Part shown: in pieces, positions 46,681 through 58,411 of the stretch
Numbering within the stretch: the first letter of the stretch is position 1
Layout of the letters: each line of letters begins with the position of its first letter
From: Nocardia sp. alder85J
GTDB taxonomy: Bacteria; Actinomycetota; Actinomycetes; Mycobacteriales; Mycobacteriaceae
Length of the DNA stretch: 64,000 nt
Direction: 5' to 3'
Assembly: GCF_020176955.2 (NCBI RefSeq)
Contig: NZ_JAIUCZ020000003.1
Span: forward strand, 620,001-684,000
Position numbers and translations under genes: made by a program
The notes under the pieces: model-generated
The model's input: the letters and a program-made list of their open reading frames with translations, nothing else
Databases searched by the model: none
What the model was told of the DNA's origin: nothing

Positions 46681-46721
46681 GCGGCAGTGGCGGAGGGGCC
46701 GGGCGCGGCAGTGGCGGAGGG
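46681..46721. repeat. Direct repeat upstream of mhuD
   Basis: The 17-mer GCGGCAGTGGCGGAGGG occurs at 46681-46697 and 46705-46721, a 24-base period, ending 17 bases before the mhuD ATG. Confidence 0.55.
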
Positions 46722-46738
46722 CGGGCCAGAATTGGGGT

Positions 46739-47053
46739 ATGGCAGTCGTGAAGATCAATGCGATCGAGGTGCCCGAGGGCGCCGGACCCGAACTCGAGAA
46801 GCGATTCGCGCACCGCGCCCACGCGGTCGAGAACTCGCCCGGATTTCTCGGCTTTCAGCTGCTCCGGCCGGTGGCCGGGGACAACCGTTATTTCGTGGTG
46901 ACGCAATGGGATTCCGAGGAGTCCTTCGCGGCGTGGCGGGACGGGCCGGCCAAGGAGGCGCACGCCGGACAGGCCCGGCAGCCGGTGTCCACCGGGGCGT
47001 CGCTGCTGGAGTTCGAGGTCGTGCTCGACGTCGCGGGTAAGGCCGCGAACTGA
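46739..47053 (+). CDS. mhuD: Mycobilin-type haem-degrading monooxygenase
   Basis: MhuD opens haem to release iron. The 104-residue ABM-fold protein is very close to M. tuberculosis MhuD (VVKINAIEVP, KRFAHRAHAVENSPGFLGFQ, GASLLEFEVVLDV) and keeps the functional residues Asn7, Trp66 and His75 at the same numbers. No obvious ribosome-binding site precedes the ATG. It converges on the GH65 gene, whose stop is five bases away, and is divergent from the alpha/beta hydrolase. Confidence 0.96.
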   Translation: MAVVKINAIEVPEGAGPELEKRFAHRAHAVENSPGFLGFQLLRPVAGDNRYFVVTQWDSEESFAAWRDGPAKEAHAGQARQPVSTGASLLEFEVVLDVAGKAAN

Positions 47054-47057
47054 TCGA

Positions 47058-49739
47058 TCAGCGGACCTCGAGTTCGCGCAGACCGGGCGGGGCCGAGGCG
47101 TCGGAGCTGTCCACTCGTACCCGCACGTAGCGCGCGGTCACCGGCGCGGCCAGAGTACCGCCGGGGCCGGGAGTCACCGGCGTCCAGATCCGATCGTCGG
47201 TGGACACCTCGAAACGCGCGGCCGGCGGCCGGTCGAACCAGCGGGGGACGATGCGGTGGACGGCGGTCGGCGCGCCGAGATCGACGGTGAACGCGGCCGA
47301 ACTGTCGGCGGCACGCCAGCCGATACCCGGCGTGCCGTTGACGGCCGCCTCGGCGTAGTAGCCCGGCTGCTCGCTGGTGGCGGACGCGGATCCGCATCGG
47401 GCCAGATCGGCGGTCGGCGCCAGTTGCGGGCGGCGGGTGGGGACGTCCAGCGGTACCCCGGGGCCGGCCCGCCGCGGCCCGTCCGGGGTCTCCACCGTCA
47501 TCGGGGCGCCGGAGCGCAGGGTCAGCGTGCTGCGCACCGGGCCCACGGCGATATCGAAAATTCTTCCGCGCCAATGAATTCCGCGCAGCGTCACACCCTC
47601 GGGCAGCAATCGGGGCAGCAGCGGCGCCAGCCGGATCCGGTCCTCGTGCAGGCGTAGTCCGGTCAGGCCGTTGAGGAACTCCTGCAGATAGCCGCCCGCG
47701 AGGGTGACGAATCCGAAGGCGGGCGCCCCGGCGAGCGGATCGGCGCGACCGGCCTTGCCGCCGCGGGATTCCGCGAACTGCCCGAACGGTTCCCGCACGA
47801 ACGGCCGCGCCGAGCGATCCATGTAGGTGCTCACCGCGCATCCGGGTTCACCGTTCTCCGCGGCGTCGATGGCGTGCACCGAATCGGTCATGGCCGGGCC
47901 GTCCGGATCGGTGCGGTCGGCGTAGTAGTCGAGGGTCCGGCGGGCGACGTCGTCCGACATCGGCCATTGCAGTGGGTATTCCAGCAGCACCGCATCGGCC
48001 TGTTTGATCCGGCTGCCGCGATATCCGTCGTATTGCAGGAAGATTCGGGCCTGGTCGTCGAACGGCACCCGCAGCCGCGCGGCGATCGCCGCCCAGGCGC
48101 CGGGGGCGGCCTCGCCGAGCAGATGCGCGGTCCGGGTGGCGAACCACAATGATTCGGCGGCAACGGCATTGGTGTAGACACCGTCGTCGACGCCGTTGCT
48201 GTACTCGTCCGGGCCGGCGACATCGCGGATCGAATAGCTGCCGTCGGGGTTGGGAGTGGCTCGGGCGGACCAGAATTCGGCGATGTCCGACAGGATCGGC
48301 CAGGCCCGCTGCCGCAGATATCCGGAATCCCCGGTGGCCAGGTAGTACTGCCAGACCGCCAGGGCGATATCGCCTTGCAGGTGGATCTGGGTGAGGCAGT
48401 GCGGGGGCGCCCAGCTGTGGCAGTCGGTCCACAGGTCACCGGTGGCGGCGCTGGTCCACGGGTAGAACGCGCCCGGATAGCCGAGCCGGCGCGCGTTCTC
48501 GCGGGCGGCGGGCAAGGTCTTGTAGCGGTATTCGACGATCGAACGGGCCAGTGGCGGCGCCAATTCCAGCAGGCCCGGGAACATCCAGATATCGGCGTCC
48601 CAGAAGATCAGTCCGGCGTAATTGTCGCTGCTCAGGCCGGTCGGCGAAATGCTGTTGTCCTGTCGGTCGTTGGTGGCGGAATACAGTGCGTATTCCGCGC
48701 TGCGCACCCAGCGCTGCATGTCCGGGCGGCCCGGGATCTCGATGTCCGAGGCCCACAGCGCGCGCCAGGCGGCGCTCTGCCGATCCAGCAGGGTCGCCCA
48801 GCCGCCGGCGGCGAGCCGGGTGGCCGCCGCCGTCGCCGCCCGGCCCGGGTGGGGGGCCGTGAGTGCCGTGTCCACACCGATATATTCGACAATCTCGTAC
48901 GAATTCCCCTCGGCCACCGCGATATCCACCCGCTGCGCGGTGCCCTGCCGGCGCACCGGCCGATCGCCCGCCGCCAGTACGGACACCACATCGCCCTCGA
49001 CATCGGTTGCCGCGGTGTGGAATTCGACGTCCACCGTGGCGGCTCCGGGGGTGCGGACCGCGGTGCGCCGCAACCGGCGGGCACCGGCGAGGTCGACCAG
49101 CCCGGTGACCGTCACGCCACCGGTGAAATGCGGTGTCAGCGACAGGCGTACCGCGGCGGTGTGCGGATCGACCCGGTTCGCCAGCACCTCGTACACCAGA
49201 TCCACGGCCCGGCCCGCCCGGGTGTGCCAGGTCAGCTCCGTGCGGACCAGCCCGCAGCGCAGGTATTGCACCTGCCGGAAATTCGACACCTGCGCCGCCG
49301 GCACCGTCGGCGAATACGTCTCGTCACCGATGCCGACCAGCAGCGCGGACCAGTTCGGCAGCGCCGCGATCGCCGTCCGCCCGGCGGCCACCTCCGGATC
49401 CCGGCCGTACAGTCCCGCCGCGAAGGCGCCGTCGTAGCGCGGCGTGTACAGCGGCCAGCCCGACTGCTCCCCGGTCTCCAGATATCCCATTCCCGCGGGC
49501 GGCACCCGCAACCCCAGATACCCGTTGCCGACGAACGGATGCTGATCGTAGGGCGCCGCGAACGCGGTCGAAACCTGCGACCACTCCGGCTGCCCCGACA
49601 TCGGGTCCCCCGGGCACCCGGCCGACTCGTGCCGCGGCACACCCGTCCCGCACCCGCCGACGGCGGCCACCAGGATCGCGACCGACGACACAGCGATACC
49701 CACCAGCAGCCGCTGGCTTCGGGCCGACGACCGCGCCAT
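47058..49739 (-). CDS. Secreted GH65 glycoside hydrolase lipoprotein with C-terminal discoidin-like domain
   Basis: An 893-residue exported enzyme: signal peptide ending in lipobox AVGGC, GH65 N-terminal beta domain (PFVGNGYLGLRVPP), (alpha/alpha)6 catalytic domain and, from about residue 760, an F5/8 type C (CBM32-like) domain (TVDLGAPTAVHRIVPRWFD). The catalytic block VAGPDEYSNGVDDGVYTN contains the general-acid Glu, and KQADAVLLEYPL is also in place. FWDADIWMFPGLL resembles acid trehalases and related GH65 hydrolases more than the phosphorylases. Trehalose or a kojibiose-like glucoside is the likely substrate, outside the cell. The ATG at 49739 is the start that yields the signal peptide. 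Confidence 0.92.
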   Translation of the reverse strand: MARSSARSQRLLVGIAVSSVAILVAAVGGCGTGVPRHESAGCPGDPMSGQPEWSQVSTAFAAPYDQHPFVGNGYLGLRVPPAGMGYLETGEQSGWPLYTPRYDGAFAAGLYGRDPEVAAGRTAIAALPNWSALLVGIGDETYSPTVPAAQVSNFRQVQYLRCGLVRTELTWHTRAGRAVDLVYEVLANRVDPHTAAVRLSLTPHFTGGVTVTGLVDLAGARRLRRTAVRTPGAATVDVEFHTAATDVEGDVVSVLAAGDRPVRRQGTAQRVDIAVAEGNSYEIVEYIGVDTALTAPHPGRAATAAATRLAAGGWATLLDRQSAAWRALWASDIEIPGRPDMQRWVRSAEYALYSATNDRQDNSISPTGLSSDNYAGLIFWDADIWMFPGLLELAPPLARSIVEYRYKTLPAARENARRLGYPGAFYPWTSAATGDLWTDCHSWAPPHCLTQIHLQGDIALAVWQYYLATGDSGYLRQRAWPILSDIAEFWSARATPNPDGSYSIRDVAGPDEYSNGVDDGVYTNAVAAESLWFATRTAHLLGEAAPGAWAAIAARLRVPFDDQARIFLQYDGYRGSRIKQADAVLLEYPLQWPMSDDVARRTLDYYADRTDPDGPAMTDSVHAIDAAENGEPGCAVSTYMDRSARPFVREPFGQFAESRGGKAGRADPLAGAPAFGFVTLAGGYLQEFLNGLTGLRLHEDRIRLAPLLPRLLPEGVTLRGIHWRGRIFDIAVGPVRSTLTLRSGAPMTVETPDGPRRAGPGVPLDVPTRRPQLAPTADLARCGSASATSEQPGYYAEAAVNGTPGIGWRAADSSAAFTVDLGAPTAVHRIVPRWFDRPPAARFEVSTDDRIWTPVTPGPGGTLAAPVTARYVRVRVDSSDASAPPGLRELEVR

Positions 49740-49972
49740 GGACGCCACAGCGTTCAGAATTACACAACCGCTGGTCGACGCCCCGCAGGACCCGCGCGCA
49801 CCCGGCCATCGACCGCAACACATCGCTGAGCACCGGCCCGGGCGGACCGAGGTGGGCCGGGCAGGCCGTCGCTGGGTTTCAGCGGTAATCGGACGAACAT
49901 CGGGGTGGGGGAATGTCCGCTCGGTGAAGGCGGTCGTAGAGCGAGAAAGGCACTGTGCGAAAGGGTTTCATC

Positions 49973-50782
49973 ATGGCCATGCGATTCGGCATCATGTCCG
50001 TCCCCCGGTCCGCGGCGGAATGGCTGCACACGGCGCGGAGCGCCGAACAGGACGGTTATCACACGTTGCTGACGCCGGACACCGTCTTCACGTTGTCGCC
50101 GTTTCCGGCTCTGGCGGCCGCGGCGGCGGTGACGACCACCCTGCGGTTGCGGCCCAACGTGCTCGCCGATCCGCTGCGGCGGGCGGCCGAGACGGTCCGG
50201 GAAACCACTGCGCTGCAGATGCTTTCCGAGGGGCGCTTCGAACTCGGGCTCGGAGTCGGCCGCCCGGACACCGACGTCCAGTTGCAGAAGATCGGGCGAT
50301 CGGCCGGATCCGCGGCGGAGCGGCGGAAGCGTCTGATCGAGACCGCAGCGACCGTTCGCGCCGAGGTCGACCCCGCTCCCCCGATCGTGATCGCCGCGGG
50401 GGGTCCGAAGATGCTCGCCGCCGCGGCTACGGTCGCGGACCGGATCCTGCTGGCGGCCGGGCCGCGCGCCGCCGAAGCCGATCTGGCCGAGTTGGTCGAC
50501 CTTGTCCACAATCGTGCGGCCGACCGGCCCGCCGCTCTCGACCCCGTCGCCCTCAGCATCCAGATCGCCGGGATCGGCGACCGGCTCAATGCCTTCGTCG
50601 CCGCGCAGGGTATGACGGCGGCGGAACTCCGTGCCGCCGGCTCGATCTCCGTGCTGCCCGACGATCCCGCCGCGGCGGCCGACATCCTGGTGAGCTATTC
50701 GGAGAAGTTCGGAATCGACGAGGTGATCGTGCCCGCGGAAGTGAACGACCAGTTCACACCGGTACTCGCCCGGCTGCGCTGA
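49973..50782 (+). CDS. LLM-class flavin (F420-type) oxidoreductase
   Basis: A 269-residue luciferase-like monooxygenase family protein. It has AAAVTTTLRLRPNVL, LQMLSEGRFELGLGVGRPD and PPIVIAAGGPKMLAAAA, the phosphate- and cofactor-binding blocks of the TIM-barrel fold; in actinobacteria such enzymes often use F420. It is shorter than typical members (about 300), with a short insertion region. AAAGGG eight bases upstream supports the ATG at 49973; a GTG at 49955 and an ATG at 49979 are alternatives. A CGCCC/GGGCG hairpin lies 22 bases after the stop. Confidence 0.88.
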   Translation: MAMRFGIMSVPRSAAEWLHTARSAEQDGYHTLLTPDTVFTLSPFPALAAAAAVTTTLRLRPNVLADPLRRAAETVRETTALQMLSEGRFELGLGVGRPDTDVQLQKIGRSAGSAAERRKRLIETAATVRAEVDPAPPIVIAAGGPKMLAAAATVADRILLAAGPRAAEADLAELVDLVHNRAADRPAALDPVALSIQIAGIGDRLNAFVAAQGMTAAELRAAGSISVLPDDPAAAADILVSYSEKFGIDEVIVPAEVNDQFTPVLARLR

Positions 50783-51100
50783 GCACACCTCGGCCGGTAG
50801 GTTTCGCCCGCGCGGGCGGCACGAGCACTGGGCTGCGCGCGGCCGGCCGACGCGCGGAATCCGGTCCGGCTGGACGCCAGGATCGTGAGTGCGGTGGTGC
50901 TCTGAAGGCGGCAGCGCCGCAACCGAATCCGCCGGCCGGGCATGACCTCGCTCCGAGCATCGACACCACGTCGACGGGCGACCGCCGCAGCGGGGCCGTG
51001 CCCGGACGTGGCGGTCGCGCACATGGAAGGGTTCGGCTGGGAGTGGGTTCGGCCGGCGCGGGCCGCGTCCGCTGGATCCGGCTGCTGGGGTGGGCTCCGG
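50783..51100. other. Intergenic stretch between convergent genes
   Basis: No gene is seen. The 14-base palindrome at 50805-50818 folds into a CGCCC-GCGC-GGGCG hairpin and may end the LLM transcript. The rest is GC-rich without clear structure. Confidence 0.4.
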
Positions 51101-51880
51101 TCAGGGGGTCAAGCCGAGGCGGATGGCGCGTTCCAGGGGGGTGTGGGCGTTGTCGGGGCGGTTCAGGGTGCAGGGGGTGCGGAGGAGCAGTGGGGGCTGG
51201 GCCATGAATTTGGGGTGGTGGCCACGGTGGGGCTGGGCGGCGTGGACCAGGAAGGGATGGCACAGGTAGACATCGCCCGCGCGGCCGGTGGCGGTGACCG
51301 TCGGCAGGTCCGCGGTGTCCGCGTAGGCGTCCAGGAGGGCGAACATCTCGGCGCCCGGATCGCCGTAGGGTTCCAGGACTTTCGCCAGGCGCAGGTGGGA
51401 GCCGACGCGGATCCGGGTGGGAGCGTCGTCGGGGCCGACGTCGGAGAACAGGAACAGCATGAGCAGCGCACGGCCTCGGGAGGTCACGTTGATGCGCCAG
51501 CGGGTGTAGTCGTCCGGTGGTGCGGTGTCGCCGGGGAAGCTCGCGTCGATGTGCCAGCCGTCGTCGCCGGGGGGCTGGTCGCTGGGGAAGCGGATCGGCC
51601 AGCCGCCCAGACTGTTTCGCGGGAGCCAGCGGCCGGAGCCGATCAGCTGGTCGAATGCCTCGGTCAGGGCGGGGGTGGTGACGGCGTGGCGGAAGGGTTC
51701 CTCGGCGTGGTCGGCCAGCCGGATGACGGGGGCGGTCCAGGTGGTCCGGTCGTGCGGGTCGACACCGGCTGCCTGCCAGAGGATCTCGCGGCCCGCGGCG
51801 GCGACCGCGGGCGGGAATGCGCGCTCCAGTCGCACGTATCCGTCGGTGACGAACGACTCGATCTGGGAATCGGTGAGCAT
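51101..51880 (-). CDS. Phytanoyl-CoA dioxygenase family protein
   Basis: A 259-residue Fe(II)/2-oxoglutarate oxygenase of the PhyH family. The HxD half of the iron triad is in GWHIDASF, the distal His in CHPFLVHAA, and Arg for 2-oxoglutarate probably lies in the following segment. GAAAGG five bases upstream fixes the ATG at 51880. It stands alone between a convergent LLM gene and clpC, from which it is separated by a strong terminator. Substrate unknown; many relatives act on small secondary metabolites. Confidence 0.9.
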   Translation of the reverse strand: MLTDSQIESFVTDGYVRLERAFPPAVAAAGREILWQAAGVDPHDRTTWTAPVIRLADHAEEPFRHAVTTPALTEAFDQLIGSGRWLPRNSLGGWPIRFPSDQPPGDDGWHIDASFPGDTAPPDDYTRWRINVTSRGRALLMLFLFSDVGPDDAPTRIRVGSHLRLAKVLEPYGDPGAEMFALLDAYADTADLPTVTATGRAGDVYLCHPFLVHAAQPHRGHHPKFMAQPPLLLRTPCTLNRPDNAHTPLERAIRLGLTP

Positions 51881-51960
51881 GGCGGCCTTTCGCTGGATTG
51901 CCGCATGCGACGATGCGCTCTCCGGGGTGTTCGCCGCCAGTGATTTTTCTGGGGAGACAG

Positions 51961-52006
51961 CGAAAGCCCCGCCGCTGCGGGCGAACCCGGAGCGGCGGGG
52001 CTTTCG
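51961..52006 (-). terminator. Terminator of clpC
   Basis: A perfect 16-base stem (51961-51976 with 51991-52006) and a 14-base loop lie eight bases beyond the clpC stop. No long U-tract follows. Confidence 0.85.
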
Positions 52007-52013
52007 GTGAGAA

Positions 52014-54551
<2,538 letters not shown>

Positions 54552-54649
54552 CGCTCCCTCACTTCCTGCTCCGCTTTCGACGGCAATCCGGCGCCACCGT
54601 GTGTTCGGTTGTGCGAGCCAGCCTGCCATGAAGCCCTGGGGTTGCACGT

Positions 54650-54675
54650 CCCCGCCTCCACTCTAGTGGGCGGGG
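54650..54675 (-). other. Hairpin in the clpC leader
   Basis: CCCCGCC (54650-54656) and CACT (54659-54662) pair with AGTG and GGCGGGG (54665-54675) with a two-base bulge and a very short loop, about 100 bases upstream of the clpC start. Confidence 0.5.
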
Positions 54676-54890
54676 GTCACTGCCGTCGTCCGTCCACCCT
54701 ATTGCGAACCGGCGACAACGCGACTCATTCAGTCATAACGTGGCTGCTACAGAGAACGTTTCCGTGACGGATATGCCCTCAGCGAACAGTGGCGATCCGG
54801 GCCGCGGGCGCCGGCGGTGGGCGGCCGGGGCCCGCATCGCGCCCGGTCAGCGCGGCGGCGGCGGGCTCGGCCGGTGGCGCCGGGGGCCGG

Positions 54891-54907
54891 ATCCGAATGA
54901 TTCGGAT
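54891..54907. repeat. Perfect 17-base palindrome
   Basis: ATCCGAAT-G-ATTCGGAT stands out in a very GC-rich, gene-free stretch 105 bases beyond the FHA gene stop. The symmetry is that of a dimeric repressor site, but no promoter or gene is attached to it. Confidence 0.6.
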
Positions 54908-55011
54908 ATTCCGGATGAATGCGACGGTCCGGCAACGCCGCGAACGCGCGCATCGTGCGCCGCCGGGCGGCATCGGTGCGGCCGCCCGGCTCCGGACATC
55001 GCCCGGCCGCC

Positions 55012-55635
55012 TCACAGGTCCCGCTCGGTGACGATGCCACTCTGCAAGGCCAGTCCGGCCAGTCGCACCCGCTTCTGGTTCTGCGGCAGATCCTCCACGC
55101 CGAACTTGCCGAACAGCGCGCGCAGATGCGTCTTGATGGCGTCCACACTGAGGAACAGCTCGCTGGCGATCTGCTGGTTGGAGGCCGGGGTGGCGAAGCC
55201 CGCGTTGTTCTTGTAAGGACGGCACAGTGCGATCAGCACCGCGCGCTGGGTATCGGTGAGCTGGCGCAGCGTGGGCAACGAGGCGGTCGAGGTGCGGGTG
55301 GCGTCGTCGACCACGCCGCTGAAATCGTGGAAGGACATCATCGAGGTACCCATCCGGATCCGGTCGCCGGCCACCAGCCGCCGACGGCCGACCAGCCGCT
55401 CCCCGTTGACGAAGGTGCCGTTGCGCGACAGGCCGTCGTCGACGATGGTCCAGTGCGCCCCGAGATATTCCACCGCCGCGTGCAGTCGGGAGACCTCGGC
55501 GTCCCAGGACAGCGCCACATCCGCCTGCGGGGAGCGCCCTATGGTCAGGCGCTGACGATCCGGTGAGAGTACGAGTTCCTGCTGCCTGCCGGTGTCGTCG
55601 GTGAATCGCAGGAACGATCCGTGGAATGCGGTCAC
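55012..55635 (-). CDS. FHA domain protein with C-terminal helix-turn-helix
   Basis: A 207-residue regulator. Residues about 20-95 are an FHA domain that reads phosphothreonine (LTIGRSPQADVALS, VSRLHAAVEY, GLSRNGTFVNGERL). After a linker, residues about 130-200 form a winged or LuxR-like DNA-binding domain (LTDTQRAVLIALCRPY, NQQIASELFLSVDAIKTHLR then ALFGKFGVEDL). It should link Ser/Thr kinase signalling to transcription. The GTG at 55635 was chosen since the sequence upstream is unlike the family; GAGGT lies nine bases before it. Targets are unknown. Confidence 0.88.
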   Translation of the reverse strand: MTAFHGSFLRFTDDTGRQQELVLSPDRQRLTIGRSPQADVALSWDAEVSRLHAAVEYLGAHWTIVDDGLSRNGTFVNGERLVGRRRLVAGDRIRMGTSMMSFHDFSGVVDDATRTSTASLPTLRQLTDTQRAVLIALCRPYKNNAGFATPASNQQIASELFLSVDAIKTHLRALFGKFGVEDLPQNQKRVRLAGLALQSGIVTERDL

Positions 55636-55840
55636 TACAGCGATACCTCGGGCTGCCTGGGTGGGTGAGGTGTTCGCACGGTTTCCATGGTGCCGCGCGA
55701 CCGCACCCCGAGCAAGATCGCACCCGCGCGCCACGACCGACACGTCCCCCGGCCATGTTCCCGGTCATGCGGAAAAGGAATGAAATACCGCCGCCGCCCG
55801 GGCCGGTGCGATTCCTCCGGGCGGCAGCGGCGGAAAGCCG

Positions 55841-56203
55841 CTAGCTGCGGCCGACCTCCTTGTTGTAAGCCTCGGTAATGTCGGCCGAGATACGGCCACG
55901 CGCGGAGACCTTGTGGCCCTTACGGCGCGCCCATTCGCGAATTGCGGCGCTCTGCTCGCGATCCATCGAGACCCGGCTCTTCGGCGCACCGGTGCCGGTA
56001 CCGGCGGGCTTGCTGCGCCGCCGGCCGCTGACCCGGCGCGCGTTGGACACCCACTCCTCCAGCCCGTCGCGAAGCTTTGCCGCATTTGCCGCGGACAGGT
56101 CGATCTCGTACGACACACCGTCGATCGCGAACTCGACGGTCTCGTCCGCGATGGACTCACCGTCGACATCGTCGATCAGGCTAACGGTGACCTTCTTTGC
56201 CAT
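55841..56203 (-). CDS. lsr2: Nucleoid-associated xenogeneic silencer Lsr2
   Basis: Lsr2 bridges DNA and silences AT-rich genes. The 120-residue protein has the N-terminal dimerisation domain ([27 protein letters not shown]) and the C-terminal AT-hook-like DNA-binding domain with [19 protein letters not shown], where RGR enters the minor groove. It lies between lysS and the FHA gene; a recognisable promoter is upstream. Confidence 0.97.
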   Translation of the reverse strand: MAKKVTVSLIDDVDGESIADETVEFAIDGVSYEIDLSAANAAKLRDGLEEWVSNARRVSGRRRSKPAGTGTGAPKSRVSMDREQSAAIREWARRKGHKVSARGRISADITEAYNKEVGRS

Positions 56204-56261
56204 GAGATGAACGTCCTCTCGAAATCGTGCGACCCGCTAACCGGGGCCGATACCCGAGTTG

Positions 56262-56289
56262 AGAATACCTCGAATTCCGAGATTTCCAA
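56262..56289 (-). promoter_or_regulatory. Candidate lsr2 promoter
   Basis: On the minus strand TTGGAA (56284-56289) and TATTCT (56262-56267) are separated by 16 bases, in the relatively AT-rich 117-bp gap upstream of lsr2. Confidence 0.5.
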
Positions 56290-56320
56290 CACGAAGATTC
56301 GACATTCGATTCAGCGATGC

Positions 56321-57886
56321 TCAGCGTGCGGCCGGACGCACAATTGGGAACAGTATCGTTTCCCGGATTCCGTGCCCGGTCAACGCCATCAGCAAGCGAT
56401 CGATTCCCATACCCGTACCGGTGGTCGGTGGCATCCCCTGTTCCATCGCGGCGAGGAAGTCCTCGTCCAGGCGCATCGCCTCGTCGTCACCCGCGGCGGC
56501 CAATCTCGCCTGATCGATGAACCGCTCGCGCTGAATCACGGGATCGACGAGTTCCGAATAGCCGGTGGCCAACTCGAAGCCGCGCACGTACAGGTCCCAC
56601 TTCTCGGTGACGCCCGGCTTGTCGCGATGCTGCCGAGTCAGCGGGGAGGTCTCCACCGGGAAGTCGCGTACGAAAGTCGGCGCGTACAGCTTGTCGCCGT
56701 AGCTGTGCTCCCACAGTTCCTCGACCAGTTTGCCGTGGCCGTAGCCCTTGCCCTCGGGAATTTCCAGTCCCACCCGATCCGCCAGCGCCAGCAATTCCGG
56801 CACCGTCGTTTCGGGCGTGACCTGCACACCGAGGGCATCGGACAGCGACGGGTACATCTCGACGGTGGTCCACTCGCCACCCAAGTCGTATTCCGTACCG
56901 TCGGCCAACGTGACCACCCGGGTTCCGTACGCCTCGTCGGCGACCTCCTGGATCAATTCCCGCATCATCCGCGCGGAATCGTCGTAGGTGCCATACGCCT
57001 CGTATGTTTCCAACATCGCGAACTCCGGCGAATGTGTGGAGTCGGCGCCCTCGTTGCGGAAGTTCCGATTGATCTCGAAGACCCGCTCGATACCGCCGAC
57101 CACACAGCGCTTCAGGAACAGCTCCGGCGCGATACGCAGGTACAGATCCATGTCGAGGGCATTGGAGTGGGTGACGAACGGCCGGGCCGCGGCGCCGCCG
57201 TGCAGGGTCTGCAACATCGGGGTCTCGACTTCCAGAAAACCCCTGCGCTCCAGCGCATTACGCAATGCGCGGACCACCGCGACCCGGGTACGCGCCATTT
57301 CCCGCGCCTCCGGCCGCACGATCAGATCGACATACCGCTGCCGGACCCGGGCCTCCTCGTTCATCTCCTTGAAGGCCACCGGCAGCGGGCGCAGCGCCTT
57401 GGCCGCCATCGACCAGGAGTCGGCCATGACGCTCAATTCGCCGGTGCGGGAAGTGATCACCTCACCGTGCACGAATACGAAGTCACCGAGGTCGACATCG
57501 GCCTTCCAGGCGGCCAGCGGATCGGCTCCGACACCGGCGAGGCTGATCATCGCCTGTAACTGGGTGCCGTCACCCTCCTGGAGCGTCGCGAAACACAGCT
57601 TGCCGGTATTGCGCATGAATATGATGCGCCCCGCGACGCCTACCTCGAGTCCGGTTCGGGTATCCGCCGCCAGTTCGGGATAGGCCGCGCGAATTTCCGC
57701 CAGCGTGTGTGTGCGCGGCACCACCACCGGATATGCCTCGCCCCCGGCCGCCAGCAACCGCTCCCGCTTCTCCCGGCGAATCCGCATCTGCTCGGGCAGC
57801 TCGACTTCCACTGCGGCAGGACGGGATTGCCCGGCGGATGCGCCGACCCGGCCGGAACCGGACGAAGGGGGGTTCGTGATGCTCAC
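56321..57886 (-). CDS. lysS: Lysyl-tRNA synthetase, class II
   Basis: A 521-residue class II LysRS. The N-terminal OB fold ([20 protein letters not shown]) is followed by motif 2 ([20 protein letters not shown]) and motif 3 ([15 protein letters not shown]). The GTG at 57886 is taken as start since TAGGCT lies eight bases upstream and no ribosome-binding site is seen; the first 35 residues are a variable tail. Confidence 0.96.
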   Translation of the reverse strand: MSITNPPSSGSGRVGASAGQSRPAAVEVELPEQMRIRREKRERLLAAGGEAYPVVVPRTHTLAEIRAAYPELAADTRTGLEVGVAGRIIFMRNTGKLCFATLQEGDGTQLQAMISLAGVGADPLAAWKADVDLGDFVFVHGEVITSRTGELSVMADSWSMAAKALRPLPVAFKEMNEEARVRQRYVDLIVRPEAREMARTRVAVVRALRNALERRGFLEVETPMLQTLHGGAAARPFVTHSNALDMDLYLRIAPELFLKRCVVGGIERVFEINRNFRNEGADSTHSPEFAMLETYEAYGTYDDSARMMRELIQEVADEAYGTRVVTLADGTEYDLGGEWTTVEMYPSLSDALGVQVTPETTVPELLALADRVGLEIPEGKGYGHGKLVEELWEHSYGDKLYAPTFVRDFPVETSPLTRQHRDKPGVTEKWDLYVRGFELATGYSELVDPVIQRERFIDQARLAAAGDDEAMRLDEDFLAAMEQGMPPTTGTGMGIDRLLMALTGHGIRETILFPIVRPAAR

Positions 57887-57894
57887 GGAGAACC

Positions 57895-57900
57895 AGCCTA
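57895..57900 (-). promoter_or_regulatory. -10 element of a leaderless lysS promoter
   Basis: TAGGCT on the minus strand, eight bases from the GTG start codon of lysS. Confidence 0.5.
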
Positions 57901-57979
57901 TCGTGCGCCTCGAACCCATTTGCGGGCCGGGCGAGCACCCCCGAAGCGGTAACGAATCAGCATCGCTTCGGGTACGAAT

Positions 57980-58411
57980 TCACAGCGAGGCCAGTGCGTT
58001 GACCTCACGCGCGAAATGTGGCGCCCGGGACGCCGCCGACAACAGTCCGGCCGCCTTCAAGGCTTGATAGCCGCCGACCAGATCGGTGGCCCGATGCAGG
58101 CCGAGTTGTTGCAGCGCCGCGGCCGCCAGGCTGGAGGTATAGCCCTCCGAGCAGACCACGATCCATTCCACGTCGTGGTCGGCGGCCAGTGACAGTCGCG
58201 CGGAGCTGGTCGGATCCAGCCGCCATTCCAGCACATTCCGCTCGATCACCAGCGCGCCCGGCAGCGTGCCTTCGCGGACGCGCTGCGCCTGCGGGCGAAT
58301 ATCGACCAGCAGCGCACCGCGCGCGATCGCCTGCGGAATTTCGAAGGCGTAGATCCGCCGCAGTTGTGCCCGCGCGTTCTCCAGCATCCGATCGATGGTC
58401 AGGTGGGTCAT
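57980..58411 (-). CDS. Rhodanese-like sulfurtransferase
   Basis: A 143-residue single-domain rhodanese. The catalytic Cys is in IVVCSEGYTSSLAA, an active-site loop with an acidic Glu next to it, and the fold marks LLVDIRPQAQRVREGTLPGA and DLVGGYQALKAAG are clear. Its ATG overlaps the cysteine dioxygenase stop (ATGA), so the two are coupled; it probably handles sulfur from cysteine breakdown. Both are under the Cys-codon leader at 59132-59173. Confidence 0.92.
   Translation of the reverse strand: MTHLTIDRMLENARAQLRRIYAFEIPQAIARGALLVDIRPQAQRVREGTLPGALVIERNVLEWRLDPTSSARLSLAADHDVEWIVVCSEGYTSSLAAAALQQLGLHRATDLVGGYQALKAAGLLSAASRAPHFAREVNALASL

Larger units (their letters stand above)
54552..55011. 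other. Leader and intergenic region between clpC and the FHA gene
   Basis: No gene is seen. The clpC-proximal part holds a strong hairpin (54650-54675) and, on the minus strand, TAGGGT (54696-54701) as a possible -10, which would give a leader of about 140 bases. Further right are a GC-rich stretch and the perfect 17-base palindrome at 54891-54907. Confidence 0.45.

Noticed and set aside
54690..54715. ClgR-type operator before clpC
   Set aside because: The GCG and CGC words near the possible -10 do not form the expected inverted repeat with five-base spacing.
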